From positions 3,216,661-3,280,660 of the forward strand of contig NZ_LT635539.1 in assembly GCF_900120195.1 (NCBI RefSeq): DNA of 64,000 nucleotides, given 5' to 3'. A model generated the notes under the pieces. It did not search any database and was not told where the DNA came from. It worked only from the letters and a program-made list of their open reading frames with translations. Of the stretch, positions 25,605 to 34,231 are shown in pieces. The stretch's first letter is position 1, and each line of letters starts with the position of its first letter. The position numbers and the translations under genes were made by a program. This DNA comes from Blautia sp. Marseille-P3087. Lineage in GTDB: Bacteria > Bacillota > Clostridia > Lachnospirales > Lachnospiraceae.

Positions 25605-26849
25605 ATGGGCGAAACAGTTATTGAAAAGATTATCAGAAACAATGTAGGCCATGCCGTAAAACCGGGTGATATCGTCACAGTCAATGTCGACAGAGTGATG
25701 ATCCACGATATTTTTATTCCGTTTGTTGCAGAGAAATTTGAAGAAATGGGATTTCAGAAATTATGGGATCCGGACAAAGTAGTCCTGATCTATGACCACC
25801 TTGTTCCGGCAAGCCAGCTTGATGATACCAGGCATTTCCACACAGGAGATGCTTTTGCAGAAAAATATGGCATGAAAAACGTACATAGAAGTGACGGAAT
25901 CTGCCATCAGTTAATGACAGAGGCTGGTTATGTGAAACCGGGCAACATCGTATTTGGTACAGACAGCCATACGACTACTTACGGATGTGTCGGCGCTTTT
26001 TCTTCCGGTATCGGTTATACCGAAATGGCAAGTATCCTCGGAACAGGTACTATGTGGATCAAAGTTCCGGAAACGATCAAAGTTGTGATCGACGGAGAAC
26101 TTCCGGAAAATGTTATGTCAAAAGATGTGATCCTGCGTCTGATCGGAGATCTCGGTGCAGACGGAGCTACATATCGTGCACTGGAATTTACAGGAAGTGC
26201 AGTGAAGAATATGTCTGTGGCAAGCCGCATGACAATTGCCAACATGGCAATCGAGGCAGGTGCAAAATGTGCGCTCTTTACTCCGGATGAAAAAACGGCA
26301 GAGTACTGCGAGATTGAGCTGAACGATTTCCAGAAGAGCCTTGTCGGAGATGAGGATGCCACATATCTTAAAACTGTGACCTATCGTGCAGAAAATCTTG
26401 TTCCGGTTCTGGCATGCCCGTCTCAGGTAGATAAGATTCGTGATGTCAGCGCACTGGAAGGAACTGAGATCGATCAGGTATTTATCGGCTCCTGTACAAA
26501 CGGACGTCTGGAAGACCTTGCAGCAGCAGCGGAAGTTCTGAAAGGCAAAAAAGTTGCTGATTATGTAAAACTGATCGTAACACCGGCAAGCCGTAAGATC
26601 TACAGACAGGCAATCGAGCTTGGTATTCTGGATACTCTGGCTGAAGCAGGGGCGATGATCACACATCCGGGATGTGGATTGTGCTGCGGACGAGCAGGCG
26701 GTATCCTGACAGACGGAGAGCGCGTTGTGGCAACAAACAACCGTAATTTCCTCGGCCGTATGGGAACATCCAAAGTGGAAATTTATCTGGCATCTCCGAA
26801 GACTGCGGCAGCATGTGCAGTAGCAGGAAAGATTGTCAGCCCGAAATAA
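25605..26849 (+). CDS. LeuC-type dehydratase large subunit (pair B)
   Basis: A 414-residue [4Fe-4S] subunit. Cluster Cys residues are in GSCTNGR and HPGCGLCCG. FGTDSHTTTYGCVGAFSSGIGYTE is the active-site segment. It is clearly diverged from pair A (different N-terminus and middle region), so this is an old duplication, not a recent one. It ends the four-gene operon and is followed by a strong terminator. No leuA, leuB or citramalate synthase gene is nearby, so pathway membership is not shown by context. Confidence 0.88.
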   Translation: MGETVIEKIIRNNVGHAVKPGDIVTVNVDRVMIHDIFIPFVAEKFEEMGFQKLWDPDKVVLIYDHLVPASQLDDTRHFHTGDAFAEKYGMKNVHRSDGICHQLMTEAGYVKPGNIVFGTDSHTTTYGCVGAFSSGIGYTEMASILGTGTMWIKVPETIKVVIDGELPENVMSKDVILRLIGDLGADGATYRALEFTGSAVKNMSVASRMTIANMAIEAGAKCALFTPDEKTAEYCEIELNDFQKSLVGDEDATYLKTVTYRAENLVPVLACPSQVDKIRDVSALEGTEIDQVFIGSCTNGRLEDLAAAAEVLKGKKVADYVKLIVTPASRKIYRQAIELGILDTLAEAGAMITHPGCGLCCGRAGGILTDGERVVATNNRNFLGRMGTSKVEIYLASPKTAAACAVAGKIVSPK

Positions 26850-26870
26850 AATACATTTAATTAACAAAAA

Positions 26871-26907
26871 ATGTCAAGAGGGAAGAAAAAATTTTCCCTC
26901 TTGACAT
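26871..26907 (+). terminator. Terminator after the dehydratase operon, with the next -35 box in its right arm
   Basis: ATGTCAAGAGGGAA (26871-26884) pairs with TTTCCCTCTTGACAT (26893-26907). The right arm contains TTGACA (26901-26906), used by the riboswitch promoter. The T-run is short. Confidence 0.8.
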
Positions 26908-26929
26908 CTTAATGATTTAGCACTATAGT
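26901..26929 (+). promoter_or_regulatory. Sigma-A promoter of the glycine riboswitch transcript
   Basis: TTGACA (26901-26906), a 17-base spacer and TATAGT (26924-26929). Transcription should start near 26936. Confidence 0.85.
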
Positions 26930-26948
26930 ATAACGCAGTGACAGCAAT

Positions 26949-27140
26949 AACGAGGAGAAGTTTGCAGGAAAGAGGCCAGGGCCCACCGAAGGAGTAAAAC
27001 TCTCAGGTATCCGTGTTATCGGACAGAAACTGTAAATGGATCGTTTCTCTGGAGACACCTGTTTCAGTACAGGGGCCGAAGGTGCAAGCGACGCGTAAGC
27101 GTCTTGAATCTCTCAGGCAAAAGGACAGAGGATGCTTTTT
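26949..27140 (+). promoter_or_regulatory. Tandem glycine riboswitch
   Basis: Two glycine aptamers in series. The first runs from about 26951 (CGAGGAGAAG) through CACCGAAGGAGTAAAACTCTC to CGGACAGAAA. The second runs from about 27045 (TTTCTCTGGAGA) through GGGGCCGAAGGTGCAAG and GAATCTCTCAGGCAAAAGGACAGAG. The conserved GCCGAAGG/CTCTCAGG cores and the short linker are diagnostic. A run of six T residues follows the second aptamer (27136-27141) and belongs to the expression platform. It controls the Na+/alanine-glycine symporter at 27302, about 160 bases downstream. Confidence 0.95.
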
Positions 27141-27301
27141 TATAATTACATCCTGGAAGTTTATTCTTTTATTAGTTCTGTTTTTATAGTCTGAGTTTCA
27201 CAGATTCGTGTTTTTATCCTTTTCTTATCAGAGATTGATTCTTTTATTATTTCCCTTGTTTATGATGCTGAAAAATACATACGTAAGGAGAACTTTTTGA
27301 G

Positions 27302-28717
27302 ATGTGGGAAGCAATCAATAATTTCTTAGTTGCAGTGGATGACAAAGTCTGGGGAGTGCCGCTTATGGTATTGATCATAGCCGGTGGTGTCCTTCTTACC
27401 AGCAGACTTGGGTTCCTTCAGGTGCGTCGTCTTCCGTTGGCTCTGAAATGGATGTTTAAGAATGAAGAAGAGGGAGACGGAGAAATCTCCAGTTTTGCAG
27501 CTTTATGTACAGCACTGAGTGCAACGATCGGTACCGGTAATATCGTCGGCGTGGCAACAGCAGTCTGTGCCGGAGGTCCGGGAGCATTGTTCTGGATGAT
27601 CGTGGCAGCCTTCTTCGGAATGGCAACCAAATATTCAGAAGGTCTTTTGGCAGTCAAATATCGTGTGGTTGCCGAGGACGGACACAGCCTTGGCGGACCA
27701 TTCTACTATATCGAAAAAGGTATGGGAAGCAAATGGAAATGGCTTGCAAAGATCTTTGCATTCTTTGGAGTATGTGTTGGTCTCTTTGGTATCGGTACTT
27801 TCAGCCAGGTAAATGGTATTTCCAGTGCGGTACAGAACTTCTTTGATCCAAATAAAACAAACTGCATCAATATCCCGTTTTTGGGACAGTATTCTGTGGC
27901 TGTTGTTGTTTCTTCTCTGATTCTTGCATTCTGTGTGGCAGCAATCCTGATCGGAGGTCTGAAGCGAATTGCAACAGTCAGCCAGATCATTGTACCATTT
28001 ATGGCAGTAATCTATATTGTGCTCAGTGTTGCTCTGATCATCTGCAACATTACGGAGATCCCGGCAGCAATCGTAACTGTTGTAAAAGCAGCGTTTAACC
28101 CGAGGGCAGTGACAGGTGGTGTGGTTGGATCCATGATCGTGGCAATGCAGAAAGGTGTCGCACGAGGAATTTTCTCCAATGAGGCAGGTCTTGGTAGTGC
28201 ACCGATCGCAGCAGCAGCAGCTCAGACAAAAGAGCCGGTACGTCAGGGTCTGGTAAGTATGACAGGTACTTTTATTGATACGATCATTATCTGTACAATG
28301 ACAGGTCTGTCTATTGTCCTGACAGGCGCATGGCAGGTAGAAGGTATTGAAGGCGTACAGGTTACTACATATGCATTCCAGCACGGACTTCCGCTTCCGG
28401 CGAAATTCACAGCATTTATATTGATGCTCTGTCTTGTATTCTTTGCATTTACTACCATCCTTGGATGGGATTACTACAGTGAACGTTGTCTGGAATATCT
28501 GACAAACGGACACCAGAAAAAAATCATTGTATACCGTTGGTTATATATTCTCGCAGTATTTAGCGGACCTTACATGACAGTAAGTGCTGTATGGACCATT
28601 GCAGATATCTTCAATGGTCTGATGGCAATTCCGAATATGATCGCACTGTTTGCATTGAGTGGAGTCGTAGTAAAAGAAACAAAAGCGTTCTTTGACGCAA
28701 AGAAACATAAAATGTAA
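27302..28717 (+). CDS. Na+/alanine-glycine symporter (AGCS family), riboswitch-controlled
   Basis: A 471-residue transporter with the AGCS hallmarks: SLTTALSATIG-type motif (here CTALSATIGTGNIVGVA, about residue 76), PGALFWM, FSNEAGLGSAPIAAAAA near residue 295, and a C-terminal DYYSERCLEYL. It carries about eleven TM helices and imports alanine or glycine with sodium. Control by a glycine riboswitch makes glycine the likely physiological substrate. A second AGCS gene lies at 37479 without the riboswitch. The ATG follows AAGGAGA. Confidence 0.93.
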   Translation: MWEAINNFLVAVDDKVWGVPLMVLIIAGGVLLTSRLGFLQVRRLPLALKWMFKNEEEGDGEISSFAALCTALSATIGTGNIVGVATAVCAGGPGALFWMIVAAFFGMATKYSEGLLAVKYRVVAEDGHSLGGPFYYIEKGMGSKWKWLAKIFAFFGVCVGLFGIGTFSQVNGISSAVQNFFDPNKTNCINIPFLGQYSVAVVVSSLILAFCVAAILIGGLKRIATVSQIIVPFMAVIYIVLSVALIICNITEIPAAIVTVVKAAFNPRAVTGGVVGSMIVAMQKGVARGIFSNEAGLGSAPIAAAAAQTKEPVRQGLVSMTGTFIDTIIICTMTGLSIVLTGAWQVEGIEGVQVTTYAFQHGLPLPAKFTAFILMLCLVFFAFTTILGWDYYSERCLEYLTNGHQKKIIVYRWLYILAVFSGPYMTVSAVWTIADIFNGLMAIPNMIALFALSGVVVKETKAFFDAKKHKM

Positions 28718-28794
28718 AGGTGTAAAATGAATAATTCCTTCTGTTTTTCATAAAATAGACATTAGAAATGTCGAGAAAAACAGGAGGGATTTTT

Positions 28795-29262
28795 TTGAAG
28801 AAAAGAACAAAAACACTGCTCACCTGTCTGGCAGTGCCGCTTGGAGTTGGGGCTGTTTCCGGATTTCTGACACAGGGAAGCATGGATACATTTGAAAAAT
28901 TAAATCAGCCTCCGCTTGCTCCGCCGGGATGGGTATTTCCGGTAGTGTGGACCGGACTGTTTGCAATGATGGGAACAGCATCTTATCTGATCGCGCGTCT
29001 GCCGGAATCGGAAGAGAAGAAAAAAGCATTGACGCTGTATGGAATACAGCTTGCAGTGAACTTTCTGTGGCCGGTATTTTTCTTTAATGCGGGATGGTAT
29101 CTGTTTTCGTTTGCATGGCTGTTGCTGTTGTGGTACCTGGTATATCTCTGTACAAAAGCCTTTTATCATCTTTCGGAGAAGGCAGGATACCTGATGATCC
29201 CATATCTGGTGTGGCTGACCTTTGCAGGATATTTGAATTTTGCTATTTTTCTTTTGAACTGA
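28795..29262 (+). CDS. TspO/MBR-family membrane protein
   Basis: A protein of about 155 residues with five TM helices. The signature FEKLNQPPLAPPGWVFPVVWTGLFAMMG-like segment (split by the usual loop) and the WPVFFFNAGW motif identify TspO/MBR, a family that binds porphyrins and related ligands. A TTG start at 28795 is preferred: AGGAGGG lies 6 bases before it, and the family begins there. The in-frame ATG at 28768 lies before the ribosome site and is unlikely. Confidence 0.88.
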   Translation: MKKRTKTLLTCLAVPLGVGAVSGFLTQGSMDTFEKLNQPPLAPPGWVFPVVWTGLFAMMGTASYLIARLPESEEKKKALTLYGIQLAVNFLWPVFFFNAGWYLFSFAWLLLLWYLVYLCTKAFYHLSEKAGYLMIPYLVWLTFAGYLNFAIFLLN

Positions 29263-29338
29263 TACAAAACACTGTCTGAAAATGGCAGTGCTTTTGTATT
29301 TTACAGAAAAACATCTGATTTTCACACAAAAACAGTGC

Positions 29339-29367
29339 TTGACAAAGAATGAGGAATCCTGTAATAT
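29339..29367 (+). promoter_or_regulatory. Sigma-A promoter of the FAD oxidoreductase, with a ~180-base leader
   Basis: TTGACA (29339-29344), a 17-base spacer and TAATAT (29362-29367). The leader from about 29374 to 29554 holds a hairpin GCAACAGG/CCTGCTGC (29475-29495) and a T7 run (29468-29474). I recognise no riboswitch in it. Confidence 0.8.
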
Positions 29368-29554
29368 AGATAAGGATTATGGTTAACAATACATATGTTG
29401 AACATTTTTCCAACTGCCGTAATGAATGGAAGTGACAGGAATTGTCATGATACCTTCTGCGACAGCTTTTTTTATGCAACAGGGATGTCCTGCTGCAAAT
29501 GGATGAGGGATATAAACAGATGGGAAGAAGCAATACTCACAAGGAGGAAGATGC

Positions 29555-30925
29555 ATGAACTATGATGTAATCATTATTGGTGCCGGCCCGGGAGGGATTT
29601 TTGCAGCATATGAGCTGATGAAGGAAAAACCGGATTACAAAGTGGCTGTTTTTGAAGAGGGATATTCTCTTGAAAAAAGAAAATGTCCGATCGACGGCAA
29701 AAAGATTAAAAACTGTATCAACTGTAAGAGATGCTCGATCATGTGCGGTTTCGGCGGCGCAGGTGCATTCTCTGATGGAAAATATAATATCACCAATGAC
29801 TTTGGCGGAACACTGTATGAACATATCGGCAAGAGCGAAGCTATTGAGCTGATGAAATATGTAGACGATATCAATATGGAATACGGCGGACAGGGAACAA
29901 AGCTTTATTCTACAGCTGGGACCAAATTCAAAAAACTCTGCCTGCAGAACAAACTGAATCTTCTGGATGCGTCCGTACGTCATCTCGGAACAGATATCAA
30001 CTATATCGTTCTGGAGAATCTGTATAATGCAATGAAAGATCATGTGGATTTCTATTTTGATACACCGGTTGAAAAACTGGAGGTTTTCGAAGATGGATAC
30101 CGTGTGATCTGCGCAAAAGGCTCTTACGAGTGTAAGAAATGTATTGTTTCTGTTGGAAGAAGCGGAAGTAAATGGATGGAAAACGTCTGTAAGGACCTTA
30201 AGATTCCTACCAAATCCAACCGTGTGGACCTCGGTGTCCGCGTAGAGCTTCCGGCAGTTATTTTCTCACATCTGACAGATGAGCTTTACGAGAGTAAGAT
30301 CGTTTACCGCACAGAGAAATTCGAAGATAATGTCCGTACATTCTGTATGAACCCGAACGGAATCGTTGTAAATGAAAACACCAACGGAATCATCACCGTA
30401 AACGGTCACAGCTATGAGGGAGATGAGAAGAAGACCGAGAATACCAACTTTGCCCTTCTTGTTTCCAAACATTTCTCTGAGCCGTTCAAAGACAGTAACG
30501 GATACGGTGAAAGTATTGCAAGGCTTTCGAACATGCTTGGCGGTGGTGTCATTGTACAGCGTTTCGGTGACCTTGTACGTGGACGTAGAAGTACCGTGAA
30601 ACGTGTGGAAGAGGGACTTGTCACACCAACGCTTACTGCAACACCTGGAGACTTGAGTCTTGTACTTCCGAAGCGTATTCTGGATGGTATCATTGAAATG
30701 ATTTATGCACTGGACAAAGTAGCTCCGGGAACTGCCAACGACGATACACTGCTGTATGGTGTCGAAGTCAAATTCTACAATATGGAAGTTGAGATTGACG
30801 ATAATCTTGAGAGCTGCTACAAAGGACTGTATGTGATCGGTGACGGAAGTGGTGTTACCCATTCCCTGTCCCACGCATCTGCAAGTGGTATCTACGTAGC
30901 AAGACATATCGCAGAACAGAACTAA
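29555..30925 (+). CDS. FAD-dependent oxidoreductase with a Cys cluster after the FAD-binding motif
   Basis: A 456-residue flavoprotein. The dinucleotide-binding motif GAGPGGIFAAYE (residues 9-20) is followed by five Cys residues (44, 54, 57, 60, 64) arranged C-x9-C-x2-C-x2-C-x3-C, which could hold an iron-sulfur cluster. Then comes GFGGAGAFSDGK. The C-terminus has the usual second FAD motif GLYVIGDGSGVTHSLSHASASG. It belongs to the COG2509-type FAD-dependent dehydrogenases, whose substrates are mostly unknown. It stands alone between its own promoter and a terminator. Confidence 0.87.
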   Translation: MNYDVIIIGAGPGGIFAAYELMKEKPDYKVAVFEEGYSLEKRKCPIDGKKIKNCINCKRCSIMCGFGGAGAFSDGKYNITNDFGGTLYEHIGKSEAIELMKYVDDINMEYGGQGTKLYSTAGTKFKKLCLQNKLNLLDASVRHLGTDINYIVLENLYNAMKDHVDFYFDTPVEKLEVFEDGYRVICAKGSYECKKCIVSVGRSGSKWMENVCKDLKIPTKSNRVDLGVRVELPAVIFSHLTDELYESKIVYRTEKFEDNVRTFCMNPNGIVVNENTNGIITVNGHSYEGDEKKTENTNFALLVSKHFSEPFKDSNGYGESIARLSNMLGGGVIVQRFGDLVRGRRSTVKRVEEGLVTPTLTATPGDLSLVLPKRILDGIIEMIYALDKVAPGTANDDTLLYGVEVKFYNMEVEIDDNLESCYKGLYVIGDGSGVTHSLSHASASGIYVARHIAEQN

Positions 30926-30945
30926 ATATAATTTAAGACTAAAGA

Positions 30946-30986
30946 AAAGCCCATGAACTGTAAGGTGACAGTTTGTGGGTTTTTTG
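30946..30986 (+). terminator. Terminator after the FAD oxidoreductase
   Basis: AAGCCCATGAACTGT pairs with ACAGTTTGTGGGTT, followed by TTTTTT. Confidence 0.85.
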
Positions 30987-31074
30987 CATTGTACATCGAG
31001 GAGGTGCAGGTGGCTTTCTCAGAAAAAAGCTGTTATAATAAATGCAGAATAATCATAGGGAGGCTTTTTGTACT

Positions 31075-31949
31075 TTGCATACAATTGAAAACGAAGAACT
31101 CCGTGTAATGATCAGTGACCACGGGGCAGAACTGTTAGGAATCTTTGATAAAAAAACAATCGTGAGATTCTCTGGAATGCAGATCCGAAATACTGGAAAC
31201 GCCACGCGCCGGTACTTTTTCCGAATGTAGGACGTTTTTATAAGGACACCTGCCTGATCGGAGGAGAGACTTATACATCCGGACAGCACGGATTTGCCCG
31301 TGATATGGAATTTGTCTGTGTTGAAGAAACAGAAACATCTGTGACACACTTACTGGAAGCAACAGATGCAACGAAGAAAGCATGGCCGTATGAATTTCAG
31401 CTTTACATTACCCATACGTTAAACGGACGCGATCTGACGGTGGCATGGAAAGTTGTAAATAAAGATCAGGAGATCATGTATTTTACAATCGGTGCACATC
31501 CGGCATTTAATGTTCCGGTTCTTCCGGACACGGTGCAGAGCCAGTACCATCTGACATTCAGTGGACAGAAAGAACTTACCTATTGCCTGCTGCACCCGGA
31601 ATATGCGACGGCAATGCCGGATCAGCCGCATACACTTTCTTTGGAAAACGGCACCTGTCTGATCGATGAGCATATGTTTGATGAAGGTGCACTGATCTTT
31701 GATGACGGACAGATTACAAAAGCCGGAATCGTTTTACCGGACGGTACTCCTTACGTGGAAATTTCATGTGAAGGTTTTCCGAACTTTGGTATCTGGTCTG
31801 CAATCGGAGCACCATTTGTATGCCTTGAACCATGGATGGGACGCTGTGACAATACCGGCTATAATGAAGAATTGTCAAAGAAACCGAATATTAATACGCT
31901 GAAACCGACAGAAATATTTGACAAATCTTATGTGATTTCCGTGAAATAG
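31075..31949 (+). pseudogene. Aldose 1-epimerase family gene with a frameshift in an A7 run
   Basis: The reading frame starts at TTG 31075 (AGGGAGG upstream) as MHTIENEELRVMISDHGAEL, then breaks at a run of seven A residues (31150-31156). The next frame continues without a gap as NREILWNADPKYWKRHAPVLF and FPNVGRFY, and runs to 31949 with the galactose mutarotase motifs TIGAHPAFNVP and FPNFGIWS. One base is missing relative to an intact gene; a -1 shift on the AAA-AAA codons would restore it. It is either a pseudogene, a sequencing error, or a case of slippage. If made, the product would act on sugar anomers. Confidence 0.8.
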
Positions 31950-31974
31950 ACGAAAGATATTTTAAGCATAAAAG

Positions 31975-32023
31975 AAAAGCTGGAGTGCTATCAAAATCAG
32001 AGTTGATAGCATCCAGCTTTTTT
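31975..32023. terminator. Bidirectional terminator between convergent genes
   Basis: AAAAGCTGGA...GCTATCAA pairs with TTGATAGC..TCCAGCTTTT. A-run and T-run flank the stem, so it can serve both the + gene ending at 31949 and the - gene ending at 32046. Confidence 0.85.
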
Positions 32024-32045
32024 GTACTGCAAAGCAGATATGTAA

Positions 32046-33275
32046 TTATTTTTTCTCGTCGATTTTCAGACGACCTTTTAATGCGACACAGCATGCAAGG
32101 TCTCCGATAACGTTGACACAGGTTGCACCCATATCACAGAGCGTATTGATACTGATGTAAACGCCCATAACACCGGCAGGAAGTCCAGCCATAGTTGCGA
32201 GTGCTGCGAAAGATGCGATTGCACCTCCAGGTACACCTGGCGTTCCGACAGAGAGGAGTACGTTTGCAAGAAGTACGATTACCATCATGGAGACGCTGAC
32301 GTTGATTCCGCATGCGTTGGCAAAGAACATGATCATAAAGGACATCAGGATGGATACGGCATCCATGTTTACGGTAGCACCAAGTGGAATAGCGATACTG
32401 GTGATTTTGTTGGAAACGCCCATACCTTCTTCCATACACTGTTTACTGATCGGAATCGTAGCAGAACTGGAACATGTTCCGAAAGCATTCAGGGCAGCCG
32501 GCATAATGGTTTTGAAAAACTTGACAGGGCTTTCTTTACCGATTATTTTTACAGCAAGTCCGTACACTACAAATGCAAAGATGAAGAATGCAAGATAGAG
32601 GATGATCAGCTGAGTTGCCAGTGAGATGATCGTCTCGGTACCGTTTGCTTCGACAACAGGAACGATCGTACAGAAAACACCGATTGGTGTAAAGTACATG
32701 ATTGTGCTGATGATTTTTAAGCATACTTCGTTGAGTGAATCAATTACATTCAGAAGTGCTTTTCCCTTGTCACCGACAGAGATCAGGGTGAATCCGATGA
32801 TTACTGCAAAAACAAGAACCTGAAGCATATTTCCCTGTGCAAAAGCACTTACTGGATTGGATGGGATCAGATTTTTGACTGTTTCCAGAATATTGCTCAT
32901 ATCAGTAGCGGCAATATCGGAAGTAGCCATCTCGAAGGAAACACCCTCACCGAGATGAATCAGTCGCGGAATGATCAGTCCGGCAAGACTTGCAAGTGCT
33001 GTTGTGCAAAGGAAAAATACCATAGCGGCACCGGTGATCTTTCCGGTTGTGCGGATATTTCCGATGCTGCAGATTCCCATAACAACGGAACAAAATACAA
33101 GTGGAAAAATCATCATGTTCAGGGCATTCATGTAAATGCCACCAAGAAGACTGGTTACGGTCAGAACCGGGGTAAAGCGGTCTGCCAGAAATAGTCCGGT
33201 CAGGATACCAAGAAGCAGGCCGATGAAAATCGCACCGGTGATGTGCTTCTGATACCATGCATAGAATTTCTTCAT
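32046..33275 (-). CDS. Dicarboxylate/amino acid:cation symporter (DAACS family)
   Basis: A 409-residue glutamate-transporter-fold protein. It has the serine-rich hairpin region GTCSSSATIPIS (about residue 268), the NMDAVSIL motif in TM7 (NMDGT in classic GltP), and GTPGVPGGAIASFAAL in hairpin 2. About eight TM helices. It takes up dicarboxylates, glutamate, aspartate or serine with Na+ or H+. Replacement of NMDGT by NMDAV suggests a non-glutamate substrate; that is inference. AGGAGG precedes the ATG, and a clear promoter lies upstream on the minus strand. Confidence 0.92.
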   Translation of the reverse strand: MKKFYAWYQKHITGAIFIGLLLGILTGLFLADRFTPVLTVTSLLGGIYMNALNMMIFPLVFCSVVMGICSIGNIRTTGKITGAAMVFFLCTTALASLAGLIIPRLIHLGEGVSFEMATSDIAATDMSNILETVKNLIPSNPVSAFAQGNMLQVLVFAVIIGFTLISVGDKGKALLNVIDSLNEVCLKIISTIMYFTPIGVFCTIVPVVEANGTETIISLATQLIILYLAFFIFAFVVYGLAVKIIGKESPVKFFKTIMPAALNAFGTCSSSATIPISKQCMEEGMGVSNKITSIAIPLGATVNMDAVSILMSFMIMFFANACGINVSVSMMVIVLLANVLLSVGTPGVPGGAIASFAALATMAGLPAGVMGVYISINTLCDMGATCVNVIGDLACCVALKGRLKIDEKK

Positions 33276-33342
33276 TTTATCTCCTCCTCAAAAAGTGGTA
33301 TGCTTCGGCAATAATCCCCGAATACATACAAACATAACAAAA

Positions 33343-33372
33343 ATTATAGCATGCGTGTATATTTAGTGTCAA
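33343..33372 (-). promoter_or_regulatory. Promoter of the DAACS symporter
   Basis: On the minus strand TTGACA (33372-33367), an 18-base spacer and TATAAT (33348-33343). Confidence 0.85.
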
Positions 33373-33554
33373 GAAAACCAACAGTATTCTATTATAGAAG
33401 AAATACCTGTCAACATAAAATATCTGGGGGAGTTTTATGCTATCGTTTGAGTAGATTTTGTTTTATTTTCTGATAAAATATGGTATAGTAACAAAGATGA
33501 ATTGCATCAGAAAGATGCAGAATACTTGAGAGAAGAATATTGGGGGAATAGACG

Positions 33555-34178
33555 GTGGAACAGACCGTATTACATAAAAAAGAACTGGAATATTTTTTTG
33601 TAGAGGAATCCTATGGAGGTAATCAGGATCTTTTTACGGATGTGACTATGCGTGATGGAGGATGCGGTGCGATTGCAGCTTGTGAGAGCTGTATTTATTT
33701 TGCAAGAACAAATGATATGAGAAATCTTTATCCACATCCGCTTCAGGAGATAAGCTGGAATGAGTATCATGATTTTGCTTACATTATGAAACATTATCTC
33801 TGTCCGAGACCAAATGGAATTGATACGCTGGAACTCTTTATGGAAGGCTTTGGGGAATACCTGAAAGATGTGAAGGACACACGGCTTCAGATGGAAGGAT
33901 TTCACGGGACACATACATATGAGGAAGCTGTGCAGGCAGTAAAAACACAGATTGATGCAGCCTGTCCGATCCCATATCTGATGTTGAAGCATAAGAATGA
34001 AAAAGGAGCACTGGAGGATTATATCTGGCACTGGTTTATTCTGGCAGGATATGAGATAACAGAGGATGACCTTCTGGTAAAGGCAGTTTCCTATGGAGAG
34101 TACAAATGGTTCTCTTTAAGTGAGATGTGGGATACCGGATATGACAAAAAAGGCGGAATGATCTTGTATCATATATAG
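33555..34178 (+). CDS. Papain-fold (C39-like) cysteine peptidase-like protein
   Basis: A 207-residue cytoplasmic protein with no signal peptide. Near residue 35 the sequence DGGCGAIAAC resembles the catalytic Cys helix of C39/papain-fold peptidases. YIWHWFILAGYEI (about 155-167) supplies a His, and VSYGEYKWFSLSEMW an Asn/Asp-like third position. I cannot name a closer family. The GTG start at 33555 follows GGGGGAATAGAC. It stands 32 bases before the larB region but has no known role in nickel-pincer synthesis. Confidence 0.6.
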   Translation: MEQTVLHKKELEYFFVEESYGGNQDLFTDVTMRDGGCGAIAACESCIYFARTNDMRNLYPHPLQEISWNEYHDFAYIMKHYLCPRPNGIDTLELFMEGFGEYLKDVKDTRLQMEGFHGTHTYEEAVQAVKTQIDAACPIPYLMLKHKNEKGALEDYIWHWFILAGYEITEDDLLVKAVSYGEYKWFSLSEMWDTGYDKKGGMILYHI

Positions 34179-34231
34179 AACAGTCGGGAGGATGTGTGTA
34201 GCATGCTCCCTTGCTTTTAGGAGGTACAGAG

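Noticed and set aside
27635-28513. 292-codon open frame on - across the AGCS gene
   Set aside because: Cys- and His-rich antisense translation, no family features.
29374-29554. Leader of the FAD oxidoreductase as a known riboswitch
   Set aside because: It has hairpins and a T-run but none of the conserved cores I know.
31147-31160. Dedicated programmed -1 frameshift site in the epimerase gene
   Set aside because: The phase of the A7-C run does not match the standard X-XXY-YYZ heptamer, and no downstream stimulatory hairpin is clear; simple decay or assembly error is more likely.
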